Below are positions 7,493 through 17,049 of a DNA stretch of 54,192 nucleotides, one piece after another. The position numbers and the translations under genes are program-made. Each line of letters begins with the position of its first letter. Position 1 is the first letter of the stretch. The stretch is taken from contig JAWSUE010000001.1 in NCBI GenBank assembly GCA_033549065.1, positions 124,944 to 179,135 on the forward strand, given 5' to 3'. The notes under the pieces were generated by a model, which was not told the DNA's origin, ran no database searches, and worked only from the letters and a program-made list of their open reading frames with translations. The DNA comes from Bacillota bacterium. GTDB lineage: Bacteria; Bacillota; Dethiobacteria; DTU022.

Positions 7493-8446
7493 CTATGACT
7501 TAAAAGCAAGATTATCAAGATCTGCATTGCCACCGGAAAGTATGATGCCTATTTTTGAGCCCGGCACCTGCTCTCTTCTATAAAGCAATGCCGCTACTGG
7601 GACAGCAGCAGAGGGTTCTATAATTATTTTCATCCTTTCCCAGATCAATCTCATTGCATTAATAATCTCTATTTCCTGAACCGTAAAGATATCGGTAACA
7701 TGATCACGGATTATCGGAAATGTAAGATCCCCCAGTGAAGTACGTAATCCATCGGCAATAGTAACCGGGTTATCCTGTGGAATTATATATCCTGCCTTGA
7801 GTGAACGGAAAGCATCGTCGGCCCTCTTCGGTTCCGTACCGAAGATTAAAGTATGGGTGCTAAGCGCTCTTATAATCAGTGCAGAACCGCTGAGCAGACC
7901 TCCTCCTCCTACAGGAACCAAAAGAGAATCAAGTGTGGGTACTTCCTTTAACAGCTCCATTGCTGCTGTCGCCTGACCGGTTATGACCCGGTAATCATTG
8001 TATGGATGGATAAAAAAAGCGCCGGTATCAACTATTATTTGATTTAACATTTCTTCGCGGGCCTTTTGTGTTGATTCACTGTAGATAATTCTGGCACCAT
8101 AACCCGCTACTGCAGCTTTCTTATTTTCCGGTGCATTCTCAGGCATAACTACATATGCTTTTATCCCCCTGCACTTGGCCGCATAAGCCAGGGCGGCTGC
8201 ATGATTTCCGGAAGAGTGAGTGGCAACACCTTTTGAAATTTGTTCTTCTTCAAGGCTAAAAACAGCATTTACTGCACCCCTTGCCTTGAACGCTCCAACC
8301 TTCTGAAAATTTTCTGCTTTAAAAAAGACTTCTGCAGAACATATTTTATTTATTGTCCTGTTTGTCAGAACCGGAGTGCGGTGAATATAAGGCCTGATCC
8401 TCAGCTCCGAAGTCTTTATGTCATCTATGGTGGGCAGCCTATTCAT
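7493..8446 (-). CDS. Threonine/serine dehydratase, short catabolic-type
   Basis: PLP enzyme deaminating L-threonine to 2-oxobutyrate (and serine to pyruvate). The 317 residues are a fold-type II catalytic domain only: AENFQKVGAFKARGA with the PLP lysine at K54, SSGNHAAALAYAA near residue 78 (substrate loop), the phosphate-binding PVGGGGLLSG loop, and the C-terminal ILSGGN. There is no C-terminal ACT domain. It is therefore not the isoleucine-feedback-regulated biosynthetic form and fits a catabolic role. Serine racemase-like activity cannot be excluded in this family. The dam gene follows in the same transcript. The start ATG at 8446 follows an AAAGGAGC ribosome binding site. Confidence 0.87.
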   Translation of the reverse strand: MNRLPTIDDIKTSELRIRPYIHRTPVLTNRTINKICSAEVFFKAENFQKVGAFKARGAVNAVFSLEEEQISKGVATHSSGNHAAALAYAAKCRGIKAYVVMPENAPENKKAAVAGYGARIIYSESTQKAREEMLNQIIVDTGAFFIHPYNDYRVITGQATAAMELLKEVPTLDSLLVPVGGGGLLSGSALIIRALSTHTLIFGTEPKRADDAFRSLKAGYIIPQDNPVTIADGLRTSLGDLTFPIIRDHVTDIFTVQEIEIINAMRLIWERMKIIIEPSAAVPVAALLYRREQVPGSKIGIILSGGNADLDNLAFKS

Positions 8447-8570
8447 TTTTAGCTCCTTTCCATTCAGCTAGTAAATTTCCATCTTGATCATTGATATCCT
8501 CTAAATACTTTTTATAAAGGGAATCACGCCATTCTGGCGAATTGATAATAAACAGAAAGGAGAGAGCCAG

Positions 8571-9023
8571 ATGAAAATATTGGTATGCACAGATGGTTCA
8601 GAAAATAGCCAGAAATGTATAGAAGTCGCTGCCCGAATGGTTGGTGATTGCGAAATTAATGAAATTGTCCTCATACATGTTCATGAAAGTGCGCCTTTTT
8701 TCCCTGATTACTGGCATGGGAAATACCCTTTTACACCTGAAGAAGAAAAGCAGTTAAAGAAAATTGACAAGAGACTGCTTGAAGAAAGAAAAAAATATTT
8801 TCATGATGCTGAAAAAGTCTTTGAAAGCCATCCAATTCAGGTCCAGACAGTCTTTAAGGTTGGGCATCCGGCTGAAGTGATAACCCACTTTGCTGATGAA
8901 GGAAATTTTGATCTTATCATCATTGGCAGGCGGGGAACAGGGGGGGTTAAGAAACTATTTCTCGGCAGTGTCAGTAATGCTGTTTTGCAGGCAGCAAAAA
9001 CCAATGTTTTAATCGTAAAGTAG
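8571..9023 (+). CDS. Universal stress protein, UspA family
   Basis: A 150-residue single Usp domain of the nucleotide-binding type. The N-terminal strand MKILVCTDGSENSQK is followed by the C-terminal ATP-binding signature IGRRGTGGVKKLFLGSVSNAVLQ-type sequence (G-x2-G-x9-G-S), so ATP binding is expected. Its exact role is unknown; Usp proteins accumulate under energy or oxidative stress. The ribosome binding site GAAAGGAGAG precedes the ATG. It is a single gene divergent from threonine dehydratase and convergent with glpX. Confidence 0.9.
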   Translation: MKILVCTDGSENSQKCIEVAARMVGDCEINEIVLIHVHESAPFFPDYWHGKYPFTPEEEKQLKKIDKRLLEERKKYFHDAEKVFESHPIQVQTVFKVGHPAEVITHFADEGNFDLIIIGRRGTGGVKKLFLGSVSNAVLQAAKTNVLIVK

Positions 9024-9050
9024 CAGATATTTTAAAGACATCATAAGAAG

Positions 9051-9087
9051 AGTGAGGCTGCAGGTAAATCTGAATCCTCACTTCTTT
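9051..9087 (+). terminator. Probable terminator after the Usp gene
   Basis: AGTGAGG (9051-9057) pairs with CCTCACT (9076-9082) across an 18-base loop and is followed by TTCTTTAATT. The loop is long and the T-run interrupted, so this is a moderate candidate; it may also serve the converging glpX transcript. Confidence 0.45.
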
Positions 9088-9120
9088 AATTCATATTATA
9101 AAAACCGAAAGCCACCAACC

Positions 9121-10101
9121 TTACCTGCAACCGGCTTCCCTTGATACAAAATGCGGTTTTCTTGATAGAGAATGTACAGCATGAACATTTCTGATCGTAC
9201 CCGTAATTCCTCTCATCACAAGCGAATGAGTTTCTGCAGTCTGACCGCGATAACGGACACCTTCAAGCATATCGCCATCAGTTATTCCGGTGGCGGCAAA
9301 AAAAAGATCATCTCCTCTGGCCAGATCATCCAGGTACAATAATTTGTTTGGATCATCCAGGCCCATTCCTTTAATTCGAGCAAGATCCTCATCATCTTCA
9401 GGCTTAAGGCGGGCCTGCATATCGCCACCAAGGATCTTCAATGCCACAGCTGCAATTACCCCTTCGGGAGCGCCTCCAATACCGAAGAGAATATCAACCC
9501 CCGTATTATCTATTGCTGTAGCAATGGCAGCAGATACATCTCCATCGCTGATCAACTTAACCCGGGCACCCGCTTTCCTTATTTCAGATATAATCTTTTT
9601 ATGCCGGGAGCGATCAAGAATAATTGCCGTGAGATCACTGATTTCACGATCTGTTGCTTTGGCTAGAGCTTTTAAATTATCTATCACAGGTGCATCAAGA
9701 TCGATACATCCCCTGGCTTTCGGCCCAACAGCAATTTTATCCATATACATATCCGGCGCATGCAGCAGACAGCCCCTTCGGGCAATTGCCACCACAGACA
9801 GAGCATTAGGCAGCCCTTTGGCAACCAGGTTGGTTCCCTCAAGCGGATCAACGGCAACATCTACGACCGGTTCACTTCCTGTTCCGACCTTTTCACCGAT
9901 ATAGAGCATCGGAGCTTCATCCATTTCGCCCTCACCGATAACTACTGTCCCGTCAATTTGTACAGTATCAAATACGGATCGCATTGCATCTACCGCAGCC
10001 TGGTCAGCTGCTTCTTTATCTCCGCGACCCATCAGACGTCCTGAAGCTAATGCTGCTGCTTCGGTTACCCTGACAAATTCAAGCGATAATTCCCTTTCCA
10101 C
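9121..10101 (-). CDS. glpX: Fructose-1,6-bisphosphatase class II
   Basis: Hydrolyses fructose-1,6-bisphosphate to fructose-6-phosphate in gluconeogenesis. The 326 residues match Glp[17 protein letters not shown] at the N-terminus, the metal-binding stretches [14 protein letters not shown] and [13 protein letters not shown], then [22 protein letters not shown] and [16 protein letters not shown]. Length is normal. The order of metal-binding acidic residues is intact, so it should be active. It is read from ATG at 10101 and lies downstream of arcA on the same strand with a 199-bp gap, so it is probably transcribed separately. It would operate when the cell grows on amino acids or C2/C3 substrates, consistent with the surrounding catabolic genes. 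Confidence 0.94.
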   Translation of the reverse strand: MERELSLEFVRVTEAAALASGRLMGRGDKEAADQAAVDAMRSVFDTVQIDGTVVIGEGEMDEAPMLYIGEKVGTGSEPVVDVAVDPLEGTNLVAKGLPNALSVVAIARRGCLLHAPDMYMDKIAVGPKARGCIDLDAPVIDNLKALAKATDREISDLTAIILDRSRHKKIISEIRKAGARVKLISDGDVSAAIATAIDNTGVDILFGIGGAPEGVIAAVALKILGGDMQARLKPEDDEDLARIKGMGLDDPNKLLYLDDLARGDDLFFAATGITDGDMLEGVRYRGQTAETHSLVMRGITGTIRNVHAVHSLSRKPHFVSREAGCR

Positions 10102-10300
10102 AATTTATCCTCCAATCTTTTAATCATAGAACAACAATCTAAAGCCTGAAGCTAAAAATAATATAATCTCAAAATCAGCAAAATATAAATTATCACAGCA
10201 ACAGAAGCCGTAATAGCCAACCGCTTGTGTGTTTTCAGCCTCTTTTTGCAGGTATGATCTTAGTAGCCATAACGATTAAGGTTAGCATGAAAAAAGGCAA

Positions 10301-11521
10301 TTAGCTTATTTCATCCCGATGGAGAGGCATACTCATGCAGCGAGGACCACCCCTCCCTCTGACCAGTTCCGAGCCATCAATCTCGATCACTTCTACTCCG
10401 TACTGTCTGAGGGTTTCATTTGTCGCTTCATTTCGATCATAACAGACAACCAGGCCTGGTTTTACCGCCAGCGTGTTGGTGCTGTCACCCCATTGTTCAC
10501 GAGCAGCTGTAATCTCTTCATCAGCACCTGAATAAATTATTTCAACATTCTTCAGGTTTAAAGCTTTACGCAGTGCACCCTGAAGATTGTAACCATTACT
10601 TGCTTCAACCCGGTTATCAGACCCCTTTTCCAACCAGTAAACATTTATCACATCCCGCACCCCGGGGTACATGAGAAATTTATCTAAATCAACCATAGTT
10701 AATACGGTGTCAAGATGCATATATGCTCGCCTGGTTGGGACCTGCACCACAATAATCTGTTTAACCAAACCCTTTTCAATCAGATATTTATGAGCTACCC
10801 ATTCAATCGCTTCTTCAGTAGTCCTTTCACTCAAACCGATCATAAGGGTATCCCTGTTGAGAACAAACACATCACCACCTTCGATGCCATAGGGTATTTC
10901 TTCATGAAAGGCCAGATCTATATCCCGGAAGAGGGGATGATACTTCTGGATCATTCTTAAAAATATTGTTTCTAGTCTACGGGCGGGTAGGAACATGCTG
11001 CTAATCTGAAGCTTGGAACCGATCATTGAACCATGATCCCTGGTAAAGTACATATTTGGAAGGGGGGCCAGATAGAATGGATAACTATCCAGGGTAAGAT
11101 CACTCAGTGTCCTGTAAGTTTTCAAATGCTGAACTTCCTGTTTTGATAAGCCGGCAATAATCATTGAAACAAGCTTATCAGAAGGTTGCTCAAATAGGTA
11201 GTTGTATATTGTATCGAGTACATCAGGTTCGATCAGGGGACTTGCTTTTAAGTGCCTTTTAATCAACTCGCTTTTAACATCAGAGTCATTGACAATATCT
11301 ATCAGCATCTGATCTACATAAAAAACTTCAACCCCATTCTCCTGCAAAGCATGGGCAAAACCATCATGTTCCAACTGGGCCTTTGCCAACCATGGTATTT
11401 CATCAAAAAGAAGCTCTTCCAGATACCGGGGAGTCAGATTTTTTAGTTCCAAACCGGGTCGGTGGAGCAACACTTTTTTTAGCTGGCCAACCTCGGACCA
11501 AATTTGTATCGGTTTATTCAA
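10301..11521 (-). CDS. arcA: Arginine deiminase
   Basis: Hydrolyses L-arginine to citrulline and ammonia, the first step of the ATP-yielding arginine deiminase pathway. The 406 residues contain the guanidino-modifying enzyme motifs: [24 protein letters not shown], the histidine of [10 protein letters not shown], and the C-terminal nucleophile Cys in [12 protein letters not shown] chose the TTG at 11521 as start because GGGAGGGAG lies directly upstream; an ATG 45 bases further upstream would place this ribosome binding site inside the gene. The resulting length is normal for ArcA. Ornithine carbamoyltransferase (arcB), carbamate kinase (arcC) and the antiporter (arcD) are not adjacent, so the rest of the pathway must be elsewhere or absent. 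Confidence 0.94.
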   Translation of the reverse strand: MNKPIQIWSEVGQLKKVLLHRPGLELKNLTPRYLEELLFDEIPWLAKAQLEHDGFAHALQENGVEVFYVDQMLIDIVNDSDVKSELIKRHLKASPLIEPDVLDTIYNYLFEQPSDKLVSMIIAGLSKQEVQHLKTYRTLSDLTLDSYPFYLAPLPNMYFTRDHGSMIGSKLQISSMFLPARRLETIFLRMIQKYHPLFRDIDLAFHEEIPYGIEGGDVFVLNRDTLMIGLSERTTEEAIEWVAHKYLIEKGLVKQIIVVQVPTRRAYMHLDTVLTMVDLDKFLMYPGVRDVINVYWLEKGSDNRVEASNGYNLQGALRKALNLKNVEIIYSGADEEITAAREQWGDSTNTLAVKPGLVVCYDRNEATNETLRQYGVEVIEIDGSELVRGRGGPRCMSMPLHRDEIS

Positions 11522-11609
11522 CTTGCTCCCTCCCAAAAATATTGATAGATTACTATTCGCTACCAAAATTCCAATCCCCTGTATTTGCAGGCCATTATTA
11601 ATATTTTTC

Positions 11610-11638
11610 TTGCATAATATACAAAAGTGTGATATCCT
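11610..11638 (+). promoter_or_regulatory. Candidate promoter of the cold-shock gene
   Basis: TTGCAT (11610-11615) and TATCCT (11633-11638) are separated by 17 bases, a plausible vegetative-sigma pair. Transcription would start near 11645, giving a leader of about 115 bases before the cold-shock start codon, as is common for csp genes. Confidence 0.4.
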
Positions 11639-11701
11639 TTATCACAGTGTTAAAAAGATGTGAATAACGCAAACTGTCTTTAACCCTTTGCTTGGGAAAG
11701 G

Positions 11702-11731
11702 AAAAGAGGTTTGACGGCAATTCCTCTTTTT
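11702..11731 (+). promoter_or_regulatory. Terminator-like hairpin in the cold-shock leader
   Basis: AAAAGAGG (11702-11709) can pair with CCTCTTTT (11723-11730), followed by another T, only about 30 bases before the csp start codon and just ahead of its GAAGGAG ribosome binding site. It resembles a weak intrinsic terminator or a temperature-sensitive leader fold. Function is inferred from position only. Confidence 0.4.
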
Positions 11732-11760
11732 GATTCATTCTAAGTGAAGGAGATTCAAAC

Positions 11761-11958
11761 ATGCAGGGAAAAGTAAAATGGTTTAACCCGGACAAAGGCT
11801 ATGGTTTTATCGAAACTGAGGAAGGCAAAGATGTTTTTGTTCACTTCTCAGCAATCCAGAGTGAAGGATTTAAAACCCTCGAAGAAGGTCAGGCTGTTGA
11901 GTTTGAAGTAGTAGAGGGCGAGCGCGGTTCACAGGCTGCAAACGTTATAGCATTATAA
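11761..11958 (+). CDS. csp: Cold-shock protein, CspA family
   Basis: A 65-residue single cold-shock domain that binds single-stranded RNA and DNA as a chaperone and antiterminator. RNP-1 (KGYGFIE, residues 13-19) and RNP-2 (VFVHFSA, about 26-32) are intact, with GKVKWFN at the N-terminus and the usual GxxAANV near the C-terminus. The start ATG follows GAAGGAG. It is flanked by a long leader and a strong terminator, and is followed by a DEAD-box RNA helicase gene, a combination that suggests a joint role in unfolding RNA at low temperature. Confidence 0.96.
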   Translation: MQGKVKWFNPDKGYGFIETEEGKDVFVHFSAIQSEGFKTLEEGQAVEFEVVEGERGSQAANVIAL

Positions 11959-11986
11959 AATAGGATAAACCGAAAAAGCGCAACAT

Positions 11987-12026
11987 TAAGGGCATTTCCG
12001 GTAATCAGGAAATGCCCTTATTTTTT
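11987..12026 (+). terminator. Rho-independent terminator after csp
   Basis: TAAGGGCATTTCC (11987-11999) pairs perfectly with its complement at 12008-12020 across an 8-base loop, followed by TTTTTT. It separates the abundant csp transcript from the helicase gene. Confidence 0.94.
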
Positions 12027-12102
12027 CAGTTATAGCTTTATTCTTAAATAATTTTAAGCAAATTTAAGTATTTGGAAACATTGAAAGGAAACAAAATATC
12101 TA

Positions 12103-13536
12103 ATGCCTACTTTTAAAGAATTCTGCCTCAGTGAGGCAACAATCAGATCAACGAACGCAATGGGATTTGAAGAAGCAACCTCAATTCAAGCGATAGCGAT
12201 ACCGATTGCCCTGACCGGCAAAGATTTGATCGGTCAGGCGCAGACCGGCACCGGCAAAACAGCAGCCTTTGCCATCCCAATGATCGAGCAATGTCTAGTC
12301 GACAGTGGAGTTATCCAGGGCTTAGTATTAGCACCCACAAGGGAACTGGCTGTCCAGGTAGCTGAAGAGATTAATTCCCTGGGGAAACACAAAAAGATCA
12401 AAGCCTTACCGATTTATGGCGGACAGGACATAGACAGGCAAATTAAAGCCTTAAAAAGTAAACCACACATAATTGTCGCAACTCCGGGACGATTAATGGA
12501 TCATATGCGCAGAAAACTGATTCGATTATCTAACATAGCAATCGTAGTGCTGGATGAAGCTGACGAAATGCTTAACATGGGATTCAGAGAAGATATCGAG
12601 CTAATCCTGTCAGCTGTTCCTGTAATCCACCAGACCATGCTGTTTTCTGCAACAATGCCACAAGCGATTTTAAATCTGGCCCGTGAGTTCATGAATGAAC
12701 CGGAATTTATAAAGATTACGTCAAAAGAGGTCACAGTTCCAAATACTGAACAGTACTTTGTTCAGGTAAAAGAATCAGAAAAATTTGATACATTGTGCCG
12801 TCTGCTGGACCTTAATTCCCCCGAATCAGCAATTGTTTTTGGCCGAACTAAAAGGCGTGTTGATGAGCTTTATGAAGCACTTGGGAAAAGGGGTTATGCC
12901 GCTGAAGCCATACACGGAGATCTTACCCAATCCAGACGTGATGCAGTTATGCGCAAATTTAAGAACGGAATTACAGAAATACTGGTTGCAACTGACGTTG
13001 CTGCCAGAGGCCTGGATATCGGATCAGTAACTCATATCTACAACTTCGACATACCCCAGGATGCTGAAAGTTATGTCCATCGGGTTGGAAGAACCGGTAG
13101 ATTGGGTAAACCCGGTATTGCCATCACTTTTGCATCTCAACGGGAACTCGATCATCTTAATATGATTGAAAGATCAATCAAGCGTAAAATAATTCGTAAA
13201 CCTATTCCCACCTTCGATGAAGCTCTCGAAGAACAACAAAAAATCACTGCGAAAAAACTCATTAAGATTATAAACAGTGGTGAACATATGCAATACAAAA
13301 ATATTGCCGCAGAGATGCTCGATAGCGAAGAGGCGGTAACCCTTCTGGCTGCAGCGCTTAAAATGTTAACGAAAGAACCTGACTTAACTCCGGTTACAAT
13401 CACAGCAGAAAAAGCCTGGGCAACAAAAAAGAAAAGCCAGTTAACAAACCGGGTCAGCTACGGACCAAGAAACAAAACAGGCAGCAGAAAAAACAGAAGT
13501 AACCATAAGGGAAAATTCAAGAGCTACAAACATTAA
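12103..13536 (+). CDS. DEAD-box ATP-dependent RNA helicase (CshA/DeaD type)
   Basis: Unwinds RNA duplexes using ATP; family members act in ribosome assembly and RNA decay, especially in the cold. The 477 residues show all helicase motifs in order: the Q motif (FEEATSIQ), AQTGTGKT (motif I), PTRELA (Ia), TPGR (Ib), LDEADEML (II), SATMP (III), [11 protein letters not shown] (IV), [11 protein letters not shown] (V) and HRVGRTGR (VI). The C-terminal region resembles the DbpA/CshA RNA-binding extension, and the last 25 residues are rich in Lys, Arg, Asn and Gly, likely an RNA-binding tail. It sits just after the cold-shock gene but beyond its terminator, so it probably has its own promoter. Confidence 0.93.
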   Translation: MPTFKEFCLSEATIRSTNAMGFEEATSIQAIAIPIALTGKDLIGQAQTGTGKTAAFAIPMIEQCLVDSGVIQGLVLAPTRELAVQVAEEINSLGKHKKIKALPIYGGQDIDRQIKALKSKPHIIVATPGRLMDHMRRKLIRLSNIAIVVLDEADEMLNMGFREDIELILSAVPVIHQTMLFSATMPQAILNLAREFMNEPEFIKITSKEVTVPNTEQYFVQVKESEKFDTLCRLLDLNSPESAIVFGRTKRRVDELYEALGKRGYAAEAIHGDLTQSRRDAVMRKFKNGITEILVATDVAARGLDIGSVTHIYNFDIPQDAESYVHRVGRTGRLGKPGIAITFASQRELDHLNMIERSIKRKIIRKPIPTFDEALEEQQKITAKKLIKIINSGEHMQYKNIAAEMLDSEEAVTLLAAALKMLTKEPDLTPVTITAEKAWATKKKSQLTNRVSYGPRNKTGSRKNRSNHKGKFKSYKH

Positions 13537-13596
13537 TATCTGGTGATTGATCTTTAAATGAATCAATATATTGGAGAACTATTTCCGCCTCCAAAC

Positions 13597-15300
13597 TTAT
13601 AGTTCTGTGATCTGCCTCATTTTGTCTGATGGTACATCGAAAACACTCTTAAGTGCCGGAAGGGGTTCTTCCAGCATAAATTCAGGCAACCGGTCTGCAG
13701 CCGGGCCAAATCCGGCACGTCTGTTAAATTCGCGTTCAACAGACAATGATCTGGAGGCATCCTCAAGCAGTTTTTCTCCGCTGGTTTCTATGCCAACATA
13801 ATAATCAAGCAGCTCGGCTATTTTATCAAGTTCCGAGCCGAGTGCCGGCATCAGAAAGAGACATAACCCCAGGCTATCAGCCATCATAGACATTTTCTGC
13901 GCTTTCAAGGAAAGTTCTACCTGGGGTTCCGGATCTGTATGCTCCACCTGGTTACGTATTGTATTGCCTGCTGTATGATCTGCTCCCATAGGCGATGTTG
14001 CATAAGTTACTCCCAATCCTTTTATCGCTCTAGGATCATAAGCAGCAAGCGATTGCCCCTTTACAACCGGTATGCGTTTAGATCCAAGAATCCGGCCTGT
14101 AATCAATGCACCCTGGCCGAGAACTCTTCCCATGATGGTAAAGTCAGCTATTTCCGAAAGCAGTTCCTCTGCCGCAGCGGCATCACCGAAAGGAATCAAT
14201 CCCTGATCCATGGCAACGCCTATTGCAGCCCCCACTTCAATCGTATCTATTCCCAGGTCATTACAGATATAATTGAGACTGGCGATATCATCAAGGTTTC
14301 CTATCCCGCAATTGGAACCAATCAGTCCTATGGTCTCATATTCAAGCGGAGAAACAATTTCGCTGCCTGAAGAATCCGCATAAACATTGGAACACTTGAT
14401 TACGCAGCCCGGCATGCAGGCATGCGTCGGATTACCTGCTCCGCCCCGCTTCATGATTGTATTAAACAAGTAGTCCCCGTCTATTCGGTTAGCAAACTCA
14501 AATGTACCTTCGGAAAAATTTCTTGTTGGCAGCGCATACAGTGCATTAGTCCTGGTTACCATGGCTGCTGTTCCGTATTTTGGATATGCTTCTCCTGTTG
14601 CCGGGTTTTCACGGAGTATTTTTACCAGCTCTTTATTCAATTCCTGGAAAGCTTTACGATCATGATATTTAATACCTTCCTTTCCAGCAGGATCTAGAAC
14701 AATAGCTTTTAACCCCTTTGTGCCCATGACTGCACCGAGGCCGCCACGGCCGGAAAAACGACCCGGACGCCCCTGTGGATCTGTATTGGTAATACCGGCA
14801 ACGGGGAGGCCTTTCTCACCGGCAGGACCAATCAGGATAAGTGAAACCTTATCACCGTAGCGTTCAAAGAGTAATTTAGAAGACTGGTAAACGCCCATAC
14901 CGGCAAATTCAGCAGGCTTTAAAGCAGATTCTTGATTCCCGAGGAAAAGATATTGGCAGTAATCAAGATTACTTTCTCCCTCAAGGATAACAGCTTTAAT
15001 ACCAAGTTTACTCAAAGCCTGAGCGGCAGTTCCGCCTGCATTAGATTCTTTGATGCCCCCGGTAAGCGGGCTTTTCCCCCCGATCGATAACCTCGAAGAG
15101 CTGGACAAAAAGCTCCCTCCAAGTAAACCGGGAGCGATAACCAGCTTGTTATGGCGCCCCAATGGCTCACAGGCAGGATCAATCTCATCAAGTAAGATCT
15201 GTGCAGTCAGTGCTCTTCCACCAAGCTGTTTATATTTATCAGGAACCTCTTCGCTAGTTATACTCCCACTTGTAAGGTTGACGCGTATAATTTTCGACAT
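13597..15300 (-). CDS. aor: Tungsten-containing aldehyde:ferredoxin oxidoreductase
   Basis: Interconverts aldehydes and carboxylates with ferredoxin, using a tungsto-bispterin cofactor and one [4Fe-4S] cluster. From the ATG at 15300 (GGAGG eight bases upstream; the TTG 15 bases earlier overlaps that site) the protein is 567 residues, slightly shorter than characterised enzymes of about 600. The pterin-binding N-terminal domain shows GGRALTAQIL and LSIGGKSPLTGGIKESNAGG. The cluster cysteines are C295-x3-C299-x3-C303 plus C480 in the DSLGLC motif. In the Pyrococcus enzyme the first spacing is CxxC, so C-x3-C here is a small variation. It is the last gene of a larA-like/moaD-like/aor operon, 24 bp after the MoaD-like gene. 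The substrate is not determinable from sequence. Confidence 0.9.
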   Translation of the reverse strand: MSKIIRVNLTSGSITSEEVPDKYKQLGGRALTAQILLDEIDPACEPLGRHNKLVIAPGLLGGSFLSSSSRLSIGGKSPLTGGIKESNAGGTAAQALSKLGIKAVILEGESNLDYCQYLFLGNQESALKPAEFAGMGVYQSSKLLFERYGDKVSLILIGPAGEKGLPVAGITNTDPQGRPGRFSGRGGLGAVMGTKGLKAIVLDPAGKEGIKYHDRKAFQELNKELVKILRENPATGEAYPKYGTAAMVTRTNALYALPTRNFSEGTFEFANRIDGDYLFNTIMKRGGAGNPTHACMPGCVIKCSNVYADSSGSEIVSPLEYETIGLIGSNCGIGNLDDIASLNYICNDLGIDTIEVGAAIGVAMDQGLIPFGDAAAAEELLSEIADFTIMGRVLGQGALITGRILGSKRIPVVKGQSLAAYDPRAIKGLGVTYATSPMGADHTAGNTIRNQVEHTDPEPQVELSLKAQKMSMMADSLGLCLFLMPALGSELDKIAELLDYYVGIETSGEKLLEDASRSLSVEREFNRRAGFGPAADRLPEFMLEEPLPALKSVFDVPSDKMRQITEL

Positions 15301-15324
15301 TATTGTTGCCTCCAATTCAATGAA

Positions 15325-15570
15325 TTAACCGCCAGACATGGGCGAAAATATCCTTACCTGATCCTGATCTGAAATCAGGTGTTTGTAATTTACCTGTTTA
15401 CCATTCAAAGTCACCAAACCTACCTGTGATACGGAAAGGCCCAGTTCATCAAAAAGATCATATAGCGTCGATCCATGATTAAGTTCAATATTCAATTGAC
15501 CGGATCCGGTTTGAGATTTATTTCTTAGTTTATCTTTCAACACATCTGATAGTTGAACCTTAATAATCAA
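15325..15570 (-). CDS. MoaD/ThiS-family ubiquitin-like sulfur carrier
   Basis: An 81-residue beta-grasp protein ending in the diagnostic Gly-Gly tail (FSPMSGG), which in MoaD and ThiS is adenylated and converted to a thiocarboxylate. The internal pattern TLYDLFDELGLS and VTLNGKQV is typical of the family. Small MoaD-like genes often accompany aldehyde:ferredoxin oxidoreductases, where they probably help make or load the tungstopterin; that fits its place 24 bp upstream of aor. Partner enzymes (MoaE, MoeB) are not in the window, so whether it is a dedicated tungsten-cofactor sulfur carrier or a general one is open. Confidence 0.83.
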   Translation of the reverse strand: MIIKVQLSDVLKDKLRNKSQTGSGQLNIELNHGSTLYDLFDELGLSVSQVGLVTLNGKQVNYKHLISDQDQVRIFSPMSGG

Positions 15571-15613
15571 CAGGCAACACTTCCTGACTGGTAAAACTAT
15601 TTCAAATAAGAGT

Positions 15614-16861
15614 TCATTTTAGAATGGGTCTGTAAATAGCCCCCTGTGGAATAACATAAGTCAGCAACTCTCTCGTCTTTTTATAAACTGCTGCAAGAGC
15701 TTCATCAAGATCTTCCACAGGAATAAAACCCAACGCCCGGGATAAATCTTTATCTAACCTTGATACCAGATAAACAGTACCCTTTCGCAAAAGGTTGCTA
15801 ATCGTATATGCTTTATGTCCTCCAAGTACGAAATTATTTGTAATAGCCCTTCTAAGTTCCTGAAGTGAGCAATATTTTAATGTCCATTCTTTAAAGGTTG
15901 TTGAACCCATTCCTTCTTCACATTCTGCAAGCAGGATCAAATTACCCCCTGGCCGCATCGCATTTAAAGCATTATCAAGCGTTTTATGAGCCTGGTAGAG
16001 GTTAATATCTTTCGGATACCCGCCACAAGATGCTATTACAACCTCAGCAAGTTGGTTTATTTCAACATTATAGACCTTATCAGCTGCTTTACAGGCGGCA
16101 AGATGTGCATCAATCATATCTCCGGCATATATGCCCAGGATAGCTTTCTCTTCGTCAAGGACAGTATTAATTAAAAAGTTTCCACCGACCATCAGCGCAG
16201 CTTCAAGTAAGTCTTCATGAACCGGGTTTCCATTCAAAATTCCACCCGCAGCCTTTTCATCGAGCATAAGACTATGATTTTTCTCTATTGTCTTCCAGCC
16301 GGCAGCGCCCGGGACTAAAGCTTTACGCCCTCCCCCATATCCGGCGAAATAGTGCTGAACTACACTACCGGTCAATATTCGCTTATCTGCTTTTGCAACA
16401 CGGCTATTAATATAAACCGGGGTATCAAACGATGTGGTTCCGTAATAAACCAGTTCATCATCATTTCTGCTATCATGATTATACAATGCAATTTTTGAGG
16501 CTACATAATTTCCCACCAAGTCTTTCATTTCCGTCTTTGAAAGAGCACGGTGAGTTCCATTGGTAAAAACAATAAACATATCTTTATCTTTTATTCCAAT
16601 TCCGTCCAGCTCATCAATCAGAACCGGTAAAAATATTTCACTGCGGGCAACCCTGGTCGAATCATTAACCAGGATACAGACTTTATCGCCAGGATCAATT
16701 ATTTCCGAAAGCGGGGGGCAGCCAATCGGTGATCGTATAGCATAGATGATTTCCTGCTCGGGATTGTTAAGCGGTGGTTGAAAAGTACCACTGACCATTT
16801 GGAATTTAACGCCCTCCGGAATTTTTAGTTTAATCTGATCTTTACCGTAATCTAGCAGCAT
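15614..16861 (-). CDS. larA: LarA-family nickel-pincer racemase/epimerase
   Basis: The family prototype racemises L- and D-lactate using a nickel-pincer nucleotide bound to lysine. The 415 residues keep all four key positions: H104 in NGTHR, H170 and K180 in QHYFAGYGGGRKALVPG, and H196 in KNHSL. These sit at a constant offset of four from H108, H174, K184 and H200 of Lactiplantibacillus LarA, as I remember that numbering. It should therefore bind the cofactor. LarA homologues act on various 2-hydroxyacids, so lactate is only the default guess. The cofactor makers LarB, LarC and LarE are not in the window. It heads the minus-strand operon with the MoaD-like and aor genes (43 bp to the next gene), an uncommon association that may point to a hydroxyacid-to-aldehyde/acid route. 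Confidence 0.87.
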   Translation of the reverse strand: MLLDYGKDQIKLKIPEGVKFQMVSGTFQPPLNNPEQEIIYAIRSPIGCPPLSEIIDPGDKVCILVNDSTRVARSEIFLPVLIDELDGIGIKDKDMFIVFTNGTHRALSKTEMKDLVGNYVASKIALYNHDSRNDDELVYYGTTSFDTPVYINSRVAKADKRILTGSVVQHYFAGYGGGRKALVPGAAGWKTIEKNHSLMLDEKAAGGILNGNPVHEDLLEAALMVGGNFLINTVLDEEKAILGIYAGDMIDAHLAACKAADKVYNVEINQLAEVVIASCGGYPKDINLYQAHKTLDNALNAMRPGGNLILLAECEEGMGSTTFKEWTLKYCSLQELRRAITNNFVLGGHKAYTISNLLRKGTVYLVSRLDKDLSRALGFIPVEDLDEALAAVYKKTRELLTYVIPQGAIYRPILK

Positions 16862-17049
16862 CTTTAATCGTCCTTACTTCAAATTTTTATCGAGAGTAAA
16901 CATTTCGGTTCCGTGATTGAAATTCCCTGCAATGCAGGTTTGATTTGCAAATATAAACCATGATATTATTGAACTAACCGGGAATTTATTTTATGATATT
17001 TCAGAATACAGGGCAGGGACAGTCCGAATAATTTTTGGTGGTGTAAAAA

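Noticed and set aside
9290-9904. 204-codon plus-strand frame opposite glpX
   Set aside because: Composition is Ser/Arg/Ile repeats mirroring the codon structure of glpX on the other strand; no motif and no start site.
10102-10300. Possible single-span microprotein on the minus strand between arcA and glpX
   Set aside because: A hydrophobic run preceded by KRLKTHKR can be read, but there is no usable start codon with a ribosome binding site and a stop lies shortly upstream.
13939-14697. Two plus-strand frames opposite aor, rich in Cys and Ser
   Set aside because: Antisense shadows of the oxidoreductase; cysteine spacing fits no Fe-S or zinc motif.
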